Assembly (NCBI GenBank): GCA_003455715.1
Contig: DMQJ01000212.1
Coordinates: 1 to 15,469 of the forward strand
Length of the DNA stretch: 15,469 nucleotides
Reading direction: 5' to 3'
Source: Acidimicrobiaceae bacterium
Lineage (GTDB): Bacteria > Actinomycetota > Acidimicrobiia > Acidimicrobiales > Ilumatobacteraceae
Part shown: positions 7,190 through 15,145 of the stretch, piece by piece
Layout: every line of letters starts with the position of its first letter
How positions within the stretch are numbered: position 1 is the stretch's first letter
The notes under the pieces: generated by a model
Seen by the model: the letters and a program-made list of their open reading frames with translations, nothing else
The model's database searches: none
What the model was told of the DNA's origin: nothing
Position numbers and translations under genes: made by a program

Positions 7190-8257
7190 GTGTTCACCCT
7201 GAGCCGCCGCCGCATCATCATCGCCGTTGTTCTCACGGCCATGCTGCTCATCACCCTCGACAAGAATGGCAATGGGGCGATCGAGCGTGGGCGATCGTTG
7301 TTCGCCCGGGTGCTGCAGCCGTTCGACACCGCAGTAGAAGCCGTCGCCCTTCCCGTTGAGCGGGCCTGGAACGGCATCACCCAGGTCGACGATCTGCAGC
7401 GTGAGAACGATGCTCTGCGCGACCAACTGGCGCGCGCCAAGGGGGCCGAACTGGAGGCCGAGTCGGCCATCCTCGCCTACCGAGAACTGTTGAAGCTCAA
7501 CCTGCTCACTGCGAAGTTCCAGTACAAAGTCGTGGCGGCCCAGGTGGTGGGCGACTCGCCGAGCAACTTCCAGAACACGGTCGAAATCAACGTCGGCTCC
7601 AACCGCGGCATTCAGGTGGGCATGCCGGTCACCGATGGCGCTGGCCTCGTCGGTCGCATCACCCGAGTGTTTCCGGAGAGCAGCGTGGTGCTACTCATCA
7701 CCGACCCCGAGTACTCGATCAACGCACAGGTGTTGAGCACCCAGGAGCAGATCGACGAGGAGACCGCGCCCTCCAGCACCGCACCGAGTGGTGTGCCGGT
7801 CGAGAACCTCACCTCCACGACCACCACCAGCACCACGGTGCCCCCAAGCACGTCGCTGCCGCCGATTCTCCAGCCGGTGAGCACATCGACCAGCACGCCC
7901 GCTTCATCATCCGTTCCGCCCACGACGCTGGTCGAGACCACCACCACCACGGAGCTGCGGGTCGTCCGCGAGACTGGCACGCTCGCTGGGCAGGGCGCAG
8001 ATCGGCCACTGGTGCTGCGGTTCATCGACACCACGTCGTCGGTCACCACGGTGCGAGTCGGGTCGATCGTCGACACTGCGGGCGGCAACACCAGCCTTGC
8101 CCCTCAGGGCATCCCCATCGGTCGCATCTCGGCCATCGTCGAGCAACCCGGTACCAGCAGCTACCTCATCGAGGTCAGGCCCAACGCCAGCCTCGACCGG
8201 CTCAACTTCATCGCTGTCGTCCTCTACGTGCCGGCCAACTCGTCGCAGGGAGGCTGA
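7190..8257 (+). CDS. mreC: Rod shape-determining protein MreC with Thr/Ser/Pro insert
   Basis: This 355-residue protein is a bitopic scaffold of the elongation complex. One transmembrane helix lies at about 9-22. A coiled coil follows at about 65-105 (VDDLQRENDALRDQLARAK). The beta domain begins near 113 with GVNRG-like VGSNRGIQVGMPV (135-147) and GLVGRIT, typical of MreC. Between its two halves, at about 190-256, is a low-complexity stretch of Thr, Ser and Pro. The barrel then resumes at GTLAGQG and VRVGSIVDTAGG and ends with YVPANSS. The GTG start at 7190 has no strong Shine-Dalgarno sequence. Four bases downstream of the mreC stop is the mreD GTG, whose ribosome binding site lies inside the mreC end. 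The insert makes it longer than the usual ~280 residues. Confidence 0.95.
   Translation: MFTLSRRRIIIAVVLTAMLLITLDKNGNGAIERGRSLFARVLQPFDTAVEAVALPVERAWNGITQVDDLQRENDALRDQLARAKGAELEAESAILAYRELLKLNLLTAKFQYKVVAAQVVGDSPSNFQNTVEINVGSNRGIQVGMPVTDGAGLVGRITRVFPESSVVLLITDPEYSINAQVLSTQEQIDEETAPSSTAPSGVPVENLTSTTTTSTTVPPSTSLPPILQPVSTSTSTPASSSVPPTTLVETTTTTELRVVRETGTLAGQGADRPLVLRFIDTTSSVTTVRVGSIVDTAGGNTSLAPQGIPIGRISAIVEQPGTSSYLIEVRPNASLDRLNFIAVVLYVPANSSQGG
8248..8253 (+). promoter_or_regulatory. Ribosome binding site GGGAGG for mreD, inside the end of mreC
   Basis: GGGAGG lies seven bases before the GTG at 8261 and overlaps the last codons of mreC. It supports GTG 8261 rather than the ATG four codons later. 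Confidence 0.6.
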
Positions 8258-8260
8258 GCC

Positions 8261-8785
8261 GTGCGGGCAGGCATGTCGCTGGTTGCGGCGCGTGTGCTCA
8301 TCGTCGGCCTCACGGCGTTGGCGATCCAGCGAGTCGTGTTCGCACAGCATCCGATCTTCGACGTGAAGGTGCAGTTCGTGCTTGCGCTGGTGGTTGCTGC
8401 CGGGGCCGCGGGTGGCGCCGACCGTGGCGCCGTTGCCGGGTTCGTGCTCGGCCTGATGTACGACGCCAGTGGCAACACCCCGCTCGGCCTGATGGGCCTG
8501 TGCTACGGCCTGGCAGGCATCACCGCCGGATACGTGCACACCATCACCCCCGACCCGCAGTGGTGGCTGGCGTCGATCTTCGCTGCCGTCGGTGCAGTGG
8601 TGGGGGAGGCCGCGATTCCGTTCGCCGAAGTCATCACCGGTGAGAGCGGCTGGGTGACTCGTGAGTTGATGGTGGTGCTGCCGGTGGTCGGCGCTGCCGC
8701 GTTCGTGTTGTGTCCGCTGCTGGTCCCTATTGGCCGCTGGATGATGGGTGTGAAGCGCAAGAAGTGGAAGGCGATGATCGAATGA
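8261..8785 (+). CDS. mreD: Rod shape-determining protein MreD
   Basis: The 174-residue product is almost entirely hydrophobic, with about five transmembrane segments and a basic C-terminus (VKRKKWKAMIE). The motif around 59-80, with GFVLGLMYDASGNTPLGL, matches the conserved G-x-x-x-G-L-x-x-D region of MreD. MreD partners MreC in the membrane and helps regulate PBP2-RodA. The GTG start at 8261 follows the mreC stop by three bases with GGGAGG seven bases upstream. Position between mreC and mrdA confirms the call even though MreD sequence conservation is low. Confidence 0.93.
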   Translation: MRAGMSLVAARVLIVGLTALAIQRVVFAQHPIFDVKVQFVLALVVAAGAAGGADRGAVAGFVLGLMYDASGNTPLGLMGLCYGLAGITAGYVHTITPDPQWWLASIFAAVGAVVGEAAIPFAEVITGESGWVTRELMVVLPVVGAAAFVLCPLLVPIGRWMMGVKRKKWKAMIE

Positions 8786-8815
8786 CCCCGCGACCCACTC
8801 GGTGCTCAGCCGGGG

Positions 8816-8821
8816 CAGACT
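8816..8821 (+). promoter_or_regulatory. Weak -10-like element (CAGACT) before mrdA
   Basis: CAGACT differs in one base from TAGACT before the radical SAM gene and lies eight bases before the mrdA ATG. The 44-base mreD-mrdA gap is the longest inside the cluster, so an internal leaderless promoter is possible. No -35 is evident. Confidence 0.22.
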
Positions 8822-8829
8822 GGTAACCC

Positions 8830-11169
8830 ATGGCACTCGACAAGCGTTCTCGTCGGCTTGGCGTTCTCGCCACGGTCTCATTGATGCTGCTGGGCCTGCT
8901 CGGGTTCCGGCTGTGGATTCTGCAAGGGGTGGAGGCGCAGGCCTACCAGGAGCGAGTCGCTGCGGCCAAGCGACGCACCGTGCTCATTGCCCCCGAGCGT
9001 GGCCGCATCTTCGATGCCGATGGTCGTGTGCTGGCCGACAACAAGCGCATCCTCACGATTGCGGTCGACTGGTCGGTGATACGCCGCACGTCCAACCGGC
9101 TTGAGTTGTTCACCCGCTTGTCGGGGCCGTTGAAGGTGCCCGTCGACGACCTGATGCGTCGCTACGAGCCCTGTTATCCGGCCAAACCGGGTACGTGCGG
9201 CCGTGGCCAGTTGTTCGACACGTTGCTCCCATTGCCGTTGAAGGAAGACGTTCCGGAAGATGTCGTGGCCTTCATCATGGAGCGCAGCGAGGACTACCCC
9301 GGCGTCGATGTGGTCGAGCAGTACAAGCGGGTGTATCCGTACGCGCCACTGGCCTCGCACGTGGTCGGCTTCCTCGGCGCCATCACCGCCGAAACCGCCG
9401 ACACCTACAAGGCCCAGGGCTACAAGCTCAACGAACGTGTGGGCCAGTTCGGCGTGGAGCTCAGCATGGAGCGCACCCTGCACGGCGAGTGGGGCAAGCG
9501 CGTGTTCGAGGTCGACGCGTCGGGTGCCATCGTGCGCGAGATCGAAGAGGAGTACCTGCCACCGCGCGCCGGGTTCGACATTCAGCTGAGTATCGATCTC
9601 GACATTCAGCAGTACGCCGAACAGGCGCTCGAGACCAAGCTCAAAGCACGTCGAGACCTACCGTTCGAGTACGGCGGCGGCTGCGACTGCGCCCCGCGCA
9701 ACCCGCTCGACCGTGCCACCAACTTCCGCGACCGGTTGTACTTCAAGCTGCTGCCCGACGGCACAAAGGAGTTCTACCCCGAGTACGTCAACCACAAGGC
9801 ACCAGCCGGTGCAGTGGTGGTGATGAACCACAACAACGGCCAAGTCATCGCCATGGCCAGTTACCCCACGTTCGACAACCGCTGGATGGAAGCCGGTATC
9901 AGTTCCGAGAAGTTCCAGCAGATCTTCCCCAGCAAGAACCCCGACGGAACCAACCTCGACCCCGACCTGTCGGTGCTGGTGAACCGCGCGGTCTCCGGCA
10001 ACTACAACCTGGGTTCCACGATCAAGCCGTTCATCGCCTGGTCGGCGGTGCATGCAGGCATCGTGCGGCCGGGCGACATCTACTGGGACGAAGGCACCTA
10101 CACGCTCATCGACAGCATCGCTCGCGGTTCCATCACCGAAGACGACTGCCAACACAAGGGCGGCCTCTACCGGTGCATCTTCAAGAACGCGTTCTGCGGC
10201 ACCGGCCTGCCGTGCGGCTACGGGGAGGTCGACCTCGAAGACGCACTCGCGGTGTCGAGCGACGCCTACTTCTATCGCATCGGCGAGAAGTTCTATTGGG
10301 CTGGCAAAGACACCGGCACCAACGTCAATCTGTTGAAGGTCAACCTCGAGCGCTTCGGCTTCGGCAACAAGACCGGCATCCAACTCCCGTTCGAGTGGAG
10401 CGGCCGTATCCCCGACGACGAGGTGAAGGCGGCCCTGGTCGAGCGAGGCGTTCTGGCTGAGGGTGAGGCGCCACGTCTGTTGGTCGGCGACCAGGTGCAG
10501 GTCTCCATCGGGCAGGGGCTCATGGCGGCAACGCCGCTGCAAATTGCCGGCGCCTACGCCACGCTGGCCACAGGTGGCTTCCGGTTCCAGCCCACCATCA
10601 TCAAGGCCATTCTCGAGCCGCTCACTCCCGACAAGGCACCCGCGGTGGCCGACATCGAGGCCGGCACCGTGGTGCTCAGCTTCGATCAGCCCAAGCTGGT
10701 CGACCAGTTGGAAGGCGACGGCGGGATGGACACCATCGTCGCCGGGTTGCGTCGGGTGATTCGTGGCCCGGGCACCTTTGCCGCAACCTCGGCCGATGGC
10801 ATCAACCACTCCACCACGGGCGAGCGGCTCTTCGCCACGCTGCCCGACTCCATCGACATCGCCGGAAAGACTGGCACCGCGCAGGGTGCCGGCAACCTGC
10901 CATGGAACGACTCGTCGGCGTTCGGCGCGTTCGGGCTCACCCCGGAGGTGCCCTGGACCATCGTCGCCTATCTCGAGAAGTCGGGCTACGGCTCGAAGGC
11001 GGCAGCACCGGTCACCAAGTGTCTCTATCTTGCCCTGGCCGGTGTGATTCCCACCGACCCGGTATTGGTTGCCGATCAGCTCGACCTCAACAGCACCGTA
11101 GCAGCGCCGCCCAAGCAGCTCGCCGATCCCACGTGCCTCGGCGGGGTGGCCGGCGCAGGCCGAGGCTGA
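8830..11169 (+). CDS. mrdA: Penicillin-binding protein 2 (elongation-specific transpeptidase)
   Basis: The 779-residue class B PBP cross-links lateral-wall peptidoglycan in partnership with RodA. A single N-terminal transmembrane helix spans about 12-31. The pedestal domain has PERGRIFDADGRVLADN (55-71). The transpeptidase domain has the SxxK motif STIK (396-399, nucleophile S396), SSD (476-478) as the SxN motif, and KTGT (680-683). It is longer than the ~630 residues of E. coli PBP2, with additions around 272-320 and 430-465 and a C-terminal tail. All ten cysteines fall after the membrane helix, mostly in close pairs (115/123, 285/287, 440/449, 456/462), suggesting disulfides. ATG 8830 gives a complete N-terminus; no Shine-Dalgarno sequence is seen. 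rodA starts three bases after the stop. Confidence 0.96.
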   Translation: MALDKRSRRLGVLATVSLMLLGLLGFRLWILQGVEAQAYQERVAAAKRRTVLIAPERGRIFDADGRVLADNKRILTIAVDWSVIRRTSNRLELFTRLSGPLKVPVDDLMRRYEPCYPAKPGTCGRGQLFDTLLPLPLKEDVPEDVVAFIMERSEDYPGVDVVEQYKRVYPYAPLASHVVGFLGAITAETADTYKAQGYKLNERVGQFGVELSMERTLHGEWGKRVFEVDASGAIVREIEEEYLPPRAGFDIQLSIDLDIQQYAEQALETKLKARRDLPFEYGGGCDCAPRNPLDRATNFRDRLYFKLLPDGTKEFYPEYVNHKAPAGAVVVMNHNNGQVIAMASYPTFDNRWMEAGISSEKFQQIFPSKNPDGTNLDPDLSVLVNRAVSGNYNLGSTIKPFIAWSAVHAGIVRPGDIYWDEGTYTLIDSIARGSITEDDCQHKGGLYRCIFKNAFCGTGLPCGYGEVDLEDALAVSSDAYFYRIGEKFYWAGKDTGTNVNLLKVNLERFGFGNKTGIQLPFEWSGRIPDDEVKAALVERGVLAEGEAPRLLVGDQVQVSIGQGLMAATPLQIAGAYATLATGGFRFQPTIIKAILEPLTPDKAPAVADIEAGTVVLSFDQPKLVDQLEGDGGMDTIVAGLRRVIRGPGTFAATSADGINHSTTGERLFATLPDSIDIAGKTGTAQGAGNLPWNDSSAFGAFGLTPEVPWTIVAYLEKSGYGSKAAAPVTKCLYLALAGVIPTDPVLVADQLDLNSTVAAPPKQLADPTCLGGVAGAGRG

Positions 11170-11172
11170 GCC

Positions 11173-12351
11173 ATGCCCTGGCGCAGGCCCGACTCTGGGC
11201 TCGGCAACATCCACTCGTCGCCCAGTGCGCCGTCGCGAAACATCGACTGGGTGCTGATGTTGGCGATGGCGGCGCTCTCGGTGATCGGCCTAGCGGTCAT
11301 CTACTCCGCCTCGCACAGCAAGTTTCCGTTGCGCAGCGACACCCCGTACGGCTTCTTCTTCGTCACCCGCCAGGAGCTCTTCCTGATCGGCGCCGTCATC
11401 GCCATGGTCGTGGTGATGTCGTTCGACTACGAGTGGTGGAAGGACCATGCACGGTTCCTCTATGGGGCGACGGTGATGCTCCTCACCCTGATCGCACTGA
11501 TGAACCTGCTTGGCGTGCGAGGCGACGAGACGGTGCTGAGCTTCGACATCGGCCCCATCAACATCCAGCCCGCGGAGTTCGCCAAGTTCACGGTGCTGCT
11601 GGTGGCGGCTGCGTACTTGGCCGAAGACCGCAGCGACGAGTTGCCCTATCACCGCTTCATCGTCGGCCTGCTCATCGTCGGTGCACCGGTGGTGCTCATC
11701 ATTCTGCAACCCGACCTCGGTACGTCGTCGGTCATCATCGCCATGGTGATGGGTCTGATGCTGGTGGCCGGCGCCAAGGTGCGGTACATCTTCATGATCT
11801 CTGCGCTCTCGGTGCTGACCGTGGTGGCCGCAGTGGCAGCTCGACTGGTGAACGAGTACCAGATCCAACGGTTCACGGTGTTCTTCAACCAGAACACCAA
11901 CGACCCGGCCATGCGCGACCTCGTCTACCAGGGGCGCAATGCGATTCGCGCACTTGCCACCGGTGGCATCACCGGGAAAGGCTGGCTGCAGGGACCCATC
12001 ACGAACGCACCGAAGGACATCCCGGTGCAGTGGGCCGACTTCCCGTTCTCGGCCATCGGCGAGCAATTCGGGTTGGTCGGTGGCGCAGTGGTGCTGGGGT
12101 TGTATGCGGTGATGCTGCTGCGCATCTGGCGTATCGCCCATCTGTCGCGCGACCTGCTGGGCACGTACCTGTGCGCCGGCGTCTTCACGATGCTGCTCTG
12201 GCAGGTGTTTCAGAACGTTGCCATGACCATCGGCGTGATGCCCATTACCGGCCTGCCCCTGCCGTTCATCTCGTATGGCGGCTCTGGCACAGTCACCTAC
12301 TTTGCGCTCGTCGGGCTCGTGCAGAACGTGCACATGCGCCGCTACCGCTGA
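11173..12351 (+). CDS. rodA: Peptidoglycan glycosyltransferase RodA (SEDS family)
   Basis: The 392-residue SEDS protein polymerises glycan strands from lipid II and works with PBP2. It has about ten transmembrane segments. Conserved landmarks are QPAEFAK (132-138, usually QPSEFAK), QPDLGT (179-184), the large extracytoplasmic loop with D289 in the position of the essential aspartate, and LPFISYGGSG (363-372). The loop reads VQWADFPFSAIGEQFG where most RodA proteins have PE-x-x-TDFIFA-x-x-EE-x-G, so Ala replaces the usual Thr before D289. A hydrophilic ~23-residue N-terminus precedes the first helix. RodA is chosen over FtsW because of the mreBCD-mrdA neighbours. The start ATG lies three bases after mrdA, with a weak GAGG upstream, so the pair is translationally linked. 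Confidence 0.95.
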   Translation: MPWRRPDSGLGNIHSSPSAPSRNIDWVLMLAMAALSVIGLAVIYSASHSKFPLRSDTPYGFFFVTRQELFLIGAVIAMVVVMSFDYEWWKDHARFLYGATVMLLTLIALMNLLGVRGDETVLSFDIGPINIQPAEFAKFTVLLVAAAYLAEDRSDELPYHRFIVGLLIVGAPVVLIILQPDLGTSSVIIAMVMGLMLVAGAKVRYIFMISALSVLTVVAAVAARLVNEYQIQRFTVFFNQNTNDPAMRDLVYQGRNAIRALATGGITGKGWLQGPITNAPKDIPVQWADFPFSAIGEQFGLVGGAVVLGLYAVMLLRIWRIAHLSRDLLGTYLCAGVFTMLLWQVFQNVAMTIGVMPITGLPLPFISYGGSGTVTYFALVGLVQNVHMRRYR

Positions 12352-12411
12352 TCACTGCGAGCGTGCCCAGGCGGTTTCCGGGAGGTCCGGGCGGGCGGCG
12401 CCTGTCTGGGC

Positions 12412-12417
12412 TAGACT
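12412..12417 (+). promoter_or_regulatory. -10 element (TAGACT) of the radical SAM/DUF2344 operon
   Basis: TAGACT is followed by nine bases and ATG 12427, with no Shine-Dalgarno sequence, so the transcript is predicted to be leaderless. It lies in the 75-base gap after rodA and would separate this operon from the elongation cluster. No recognisable -35 is seen. Confidence 0.42.
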
Positions 12418-12426
12418 CTCGCCCAG

Positions 12427-14421
12427 ATGAGTTCTCTCTGGGCGCGGGTCGAACCGCTCCTGGCTCGGGTGCAAAAGCCCGCCCGCTACATCGGGTGCGA
12501 GGATGGCGCCATCACCCCCCGGCACGGTGCCGGGAAGGTTGCCTGGCTGCTCGCCTACCCCGACACCTATGAAGTTGGGCTGCCCAACCAGGGGCTGCAG
12601 ATCCTCTACAACATTCTCAACGAGCGCGACGACGCAGTCGCCGAACGCACCTATGCCCCTTGGTCCGACCTGGAGGGTCTGATGCGTGCGCGGCGAGTGC
12701 CGTTGTTCAGCGTCGACACCCATCGGGCTGCGGGCGACTTCGATCTGTTGGCCTTCAACCTGTCGGCCGAGTTGGTGTACACCAACGTGCTCAACATGGT
12801 CGACCTCGCCGGGGCCCCGGTCCGCTCGGCCGAGCGCGACGAGACACACCCGCTGGTGGTCATCGGTGGTCACTGTGCCTTCAACCCAGAGCCCCTCGCC
12901 GACTATGTCGATCTGGTCGTGCTCGGTGAGGGCGAAGAAGTGATCGGCGACATCACCGAGGTCGTGCACCAGTGGAAGGCATCAGGTCGAACCCCTGGTA
13001 GCCGCACCGGGGTGCTGCGCGAACTGGCCAAGGTGCCGGGTGTGTACGTGCCTTCGATGTACGACGTCGAGTACGACGGGCAGCGTCTCCGGGCCGTCAC
13101 GCCTCGCTACCCCGATGTTCCGGCCGTGGTTCACAAGCGCACCGTCGCCGACCTCGGCCTGTGGCCGTATCCGCGCCGGCAGTTGGTGCCGCTCACCGAA
13201 GTGGTGCACGACCGTTTGGCCGTGGAGGTGTTCCGCGGGTGTACGCGTGGGTGCCGCTTCTGCCAGGCGGGCATGATCACCCGACCCGTCCGCGAGCGCC
13301 CCGCCGAGCAGGTGCGAACGATGATCCTCAACGGTGTGCGCGACGGCGGGTACGACGAGGTGAGCCTCACCTCGCTCAGCACTGCCGACTACAGCGGCAT
13401 CGAGCAACTCACGCAGGGGTTGAATCCCGCCGGTTGCGGTACGAGCGACCAACTCACCATCAGCCTGCCGTCGCTCCGTGTCGATGCGTTCACCGTTGGG
13501 CTGGCCGGCCAAGTGTCGGGCGGTCGGCGCAGCGGTCTCACCTTCGCCCCCGAAGCCGGGTCGTGGCGGCTCCGGCAGGTGATCAACAAGCTCATCAGCG
13601 AAGGCGATCTGTACGGCGCGGTCGAGTCTGCGTTCTCCCAGGGTTGGCACCGCACCAAGCTCTACTTCCTCACCGGCCTGCCTACCGAGGCCGACGACGA
13701 CACCCTCGGCATCGTCGACCTCGCTCGCAACTGCGTGCGCATCGGCCGACAGCACACCAACCGCGCGAGCGTCACGGTGAGCCTCGGCGGGTTCGTGCCC
13801 AAACCGCACACCCCGTTCCAGTGGTTCGGCCAGAACACCACCGATGAGCTTCGTCGCAAGGTGCAGTTGGTGCGCGATGCGGCGCAGAAGGCCAAGGGCG
13901 TACAGGTGAAGTGGCACGACCCGTCCGCAACGCTGGCCGAAGGCATTGCATCACGTGGAGACCGTCGCATCGGTGCGGTGATGGAGCGCGTGTGGCGCGC
14001 TGGCGGCACCTTCCAGGAGTGGAGTGAGTTCTTCCGGCTCGGCCGGTGGGAAGACGCGATGGCCGCCGAAGGGCTGTCGATCGAGTGGTACGTACACCGC
14101 CATCGCGACGAGCACGAAGTGCTGCCCTGGGATCACCTCTCCGCGGGTCTGCACAAAGACTTCCTGTGGCAGGACTGGCAGGCTGCGCTGGCCGAACACG
14201 GCTTGGAAGATTGCCGCTGGACCCCGTGCTACGACTGCGGTGTCTGCACCGGCTACGGCATCGAGCACGTCGTGGCGTCGCCGGTTCCCCCAGCGGGGGG
14301 CAGCCAAGGTACGGGTCAAGACCTCAGTCGCGGCGGCGAGGTGCCGGTGGCGCTCGCCCCCCGCCCGCCACGCGACGCGGAGCCAACGGTGCAGGTGGGC
14401 GCTGGAGGGGCAACGACGTGA
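12427..14421 (+). CDS. Radical SAM protein, TIGR03960 type, with B12-binding-like N-terminus
   Basis: The 664-residue product resembles the TIGR03960 family of uncharacterised radical SAM proteins. The first ~180 residues look like a cobalamin-binding-type Rossmann region (GKVAWLLAYPDTYEVGLPNQG at the start, VVIGGHCAFNPEP at 144-156, DLVVLGEGEE near 162-171), but no exact DxHxxG cobalamin motif is seen. The radical SAM core has C272-x3-C276-x2-C279 within CTRGCRFC, ligands for a [4Fe-4S] cluster that cleaves S-adenosylmethionine. A second cysteine group C601-x2-C604-x2-C607 (CYDCGVC) sits near the C-terminus and may hold another cluster or zinc. The last ~50 residues are low complexity. The DUF2344 partner overlaps the stop by GTGA. 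The reaction is unknown; RNA modification is a guess from the downstream RNase gene. Confidence 0.9.
   Translation: MSSLWARVEPLLARVQKPARYIGCEDGAITPRHGAGKVAWLLAYPDTYEVGLPNQGLQILYNILNERDDAVAERTYAPWSDLEGLMRARRVPLFSVDTHRAAGDFDLLAFNLSAELVYTNVLNMVDLAGAPVRSAERDETHPLVVIGGHCAFNPEPLADYVDLVVLGEGEEVIGDITEVVHQWKASGRTPGSRTGVLRELAKVPGVYVPSMYDVEYDGQRLRAVTPRYPDVPAVVHKRTVADLGLWPYPRRQLVPLTEVVHDRLAVEVFRGCTRGCRFCQAGMITRPVRERPAEQVRTMILNGVRDGGYDEVSLTSLSTADYSGIEQLTQGLNPAGCGTSDQLTISLPSLRVDAFTVGLAGQVSGGRRSGLTFAPEAGSWRLRQVINKLISEGDLYGAVESAFSQGWHRTKLYFLTGLPTEADDDTLGIVDLARNCVRIGRQHTNRASVTVSLGGFVPKPHTPFQWFGQNTTDELRRKVQLVRDAAQKAKGVQVKWHDPSATLAEGIASRGDRRIGAVMERVWRAGGTFQEWSEFFRLGRWEDAMAAEGLSIEWYVHRHRDEHEVLPWDHLSAGLHKDFLWQDWQAALAEHGLEDCRWTPCYDCGVCTGYGIEHVVASPVPPAGGSQGTGQDLSRGGEVPVALAPRPPRDAEPTVQVGAGGATT
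14404..14410 (+). promoter_or_regulatory. Ribosome binding site GGAGGGG deciding the DUF2344 start
   Basis: GGAGGGG inside the end of the radical SAM gene is seven bases before the GTG at 14418. This selects the GTG that overlaps the upstream stop over longer in-frame starts. Confidence 0.65.
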
Positions 14422-15134
14422 AGCTCCGAATTCGGCATACCAAGCTCGGCAAGGTTCGCTTCACGAGCCATCGCGATACGGCGCGTCACTGGGAACGAGC
14501 GGTGCGCAAGGCTGGTGTCCGCGTGTCCTACTCCGCCGGTTTCACACCCCGCCCGAAGCTGTCGTTCGGACTGGCGCTGCCCACAGGAGCCGAGAGCCTC
14601 GCCGAGTACCTCGACATGGAGTTGGAAGCCGACCAGGGCACTCCCGCCGAGATCGCCGCGCTGCTGGGCCCGGCGCTCCCCACCGGCTACGAGCTCGTCG
14701 AGTCGGCGGTTGTCGAAGGACGGAGCCACTCGCTGCAGGACGCAGTGGTGGCATGCACGTGGCAACTGCACGTTGCTGGTGTGTCGGCCGATGCGTTGGT
14801 CGATGCGGCCGAGCGGGTGGTGGCGGCAGCCAGTGTGCCGCTTGCTCGCGAACGCAAGGGGCAACGCAGTATCGACGACGTTCGCCCGGCAATCGAACGG
14901 CTCGTCACACTCGGGCCCGACTCGGCTGGTCGCCCCCGGCTCGAGGCCGACCTGTGCACGACCGGACGTGGGCTGCGGCCTTCCGAGCTGATGGAAGTGC
15001 TGTTTCCGGAGGCCGATGTACTCGACCTCACCGCGCGCCTCGTGCGCACTCACCAATGGATCGATGAAGACGGCACGCGCCGGGAACTGCTTCCCAGCGC
15101 TGCCGCAGGCCGCGCGTTCGCCGCGTACGCCTGA
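14418..15134 (+). CDS. Radical SAM-linked protein, TIGR03936 / DUF2344
   Basis: The 238-residue protein begins with KLRIRHTKLGKVRFTSHRD, matching the family opening K-x-G-x-x-R-F-x-S-H-x-D. SAGFTPRPKLSFGLALPTG and AEYLDMEL follow at about 39-68, both typical of the DUF2344 (PF10105) radical SAM-linked family. The function is unknown. The protein is found either beside or fused to TIGR03960 radical SAM proteins, so it is expected to act with or on the same substrate. The GTG start overlaps the upstream TGA (GTGA) and has GGAGGGG seven bases before it, so translation is tightly coupled and the proteins are probably made in similar amounts. Conservation fades after residue ~120 and the C-terminus is ordinary soluble sequence. 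Confidence 0.9.
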   Translation: MKLRIRHTKLGKVRFTSHRDTARHWERAVRKAGVRVSYSAGFTPRPKLSFGLALPTGAESLAEYLDMELEADQGTPAEIAALLGPALPTGYELVESAVVEGRSHSLQDAVVACTWQLHVAGVSADALVDAAERVVAAASVPLARERKGQRSIDDVRPAIERLVTLGPDSAGRPRLEADLCTTGRGLRPSELMEVLFPEADVLDLTARLVRTHQWIDEDGTRRELLPSAAAGRAFAAYA

Positions 15135-15140
15135 GGAAGG
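15134..15140 (+). promoter_or_regulatory. Ribosome binding site AGGAAGG for the last, partial gene
   Basis: AGGAAGG directly after the DUF2344 stop lies five bases before GTG 15146 and 11 before ATG 15152. The spacing favours the GTG. The 11-base gap between genes indicates one operon. Confidence 0.5.
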
Positions 15141-15145
15141 ACGCT

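Noticed and set aside
9658..11214. Long minus-strand open frame (518 codons) opposite mrdA
   Set aside because: It mirrors the codon bias of mrdA, shows no recognisable family, and mrdA motifs are complete.
12368..12404. Inverted repeat CAGGCG/CGCCTG in the rodA-radical SAM gap
   Set aside because: The loop is 25 bases and no T-run follows; such GC-rich pairs are expected by chance here.
10902..12572. Plus-strand 556-codon frame across the mrdA/rodA/radical SAM junctions
   Set aside because: It is a shifted frame of three certain genes, Arg/His-rich and without domains.
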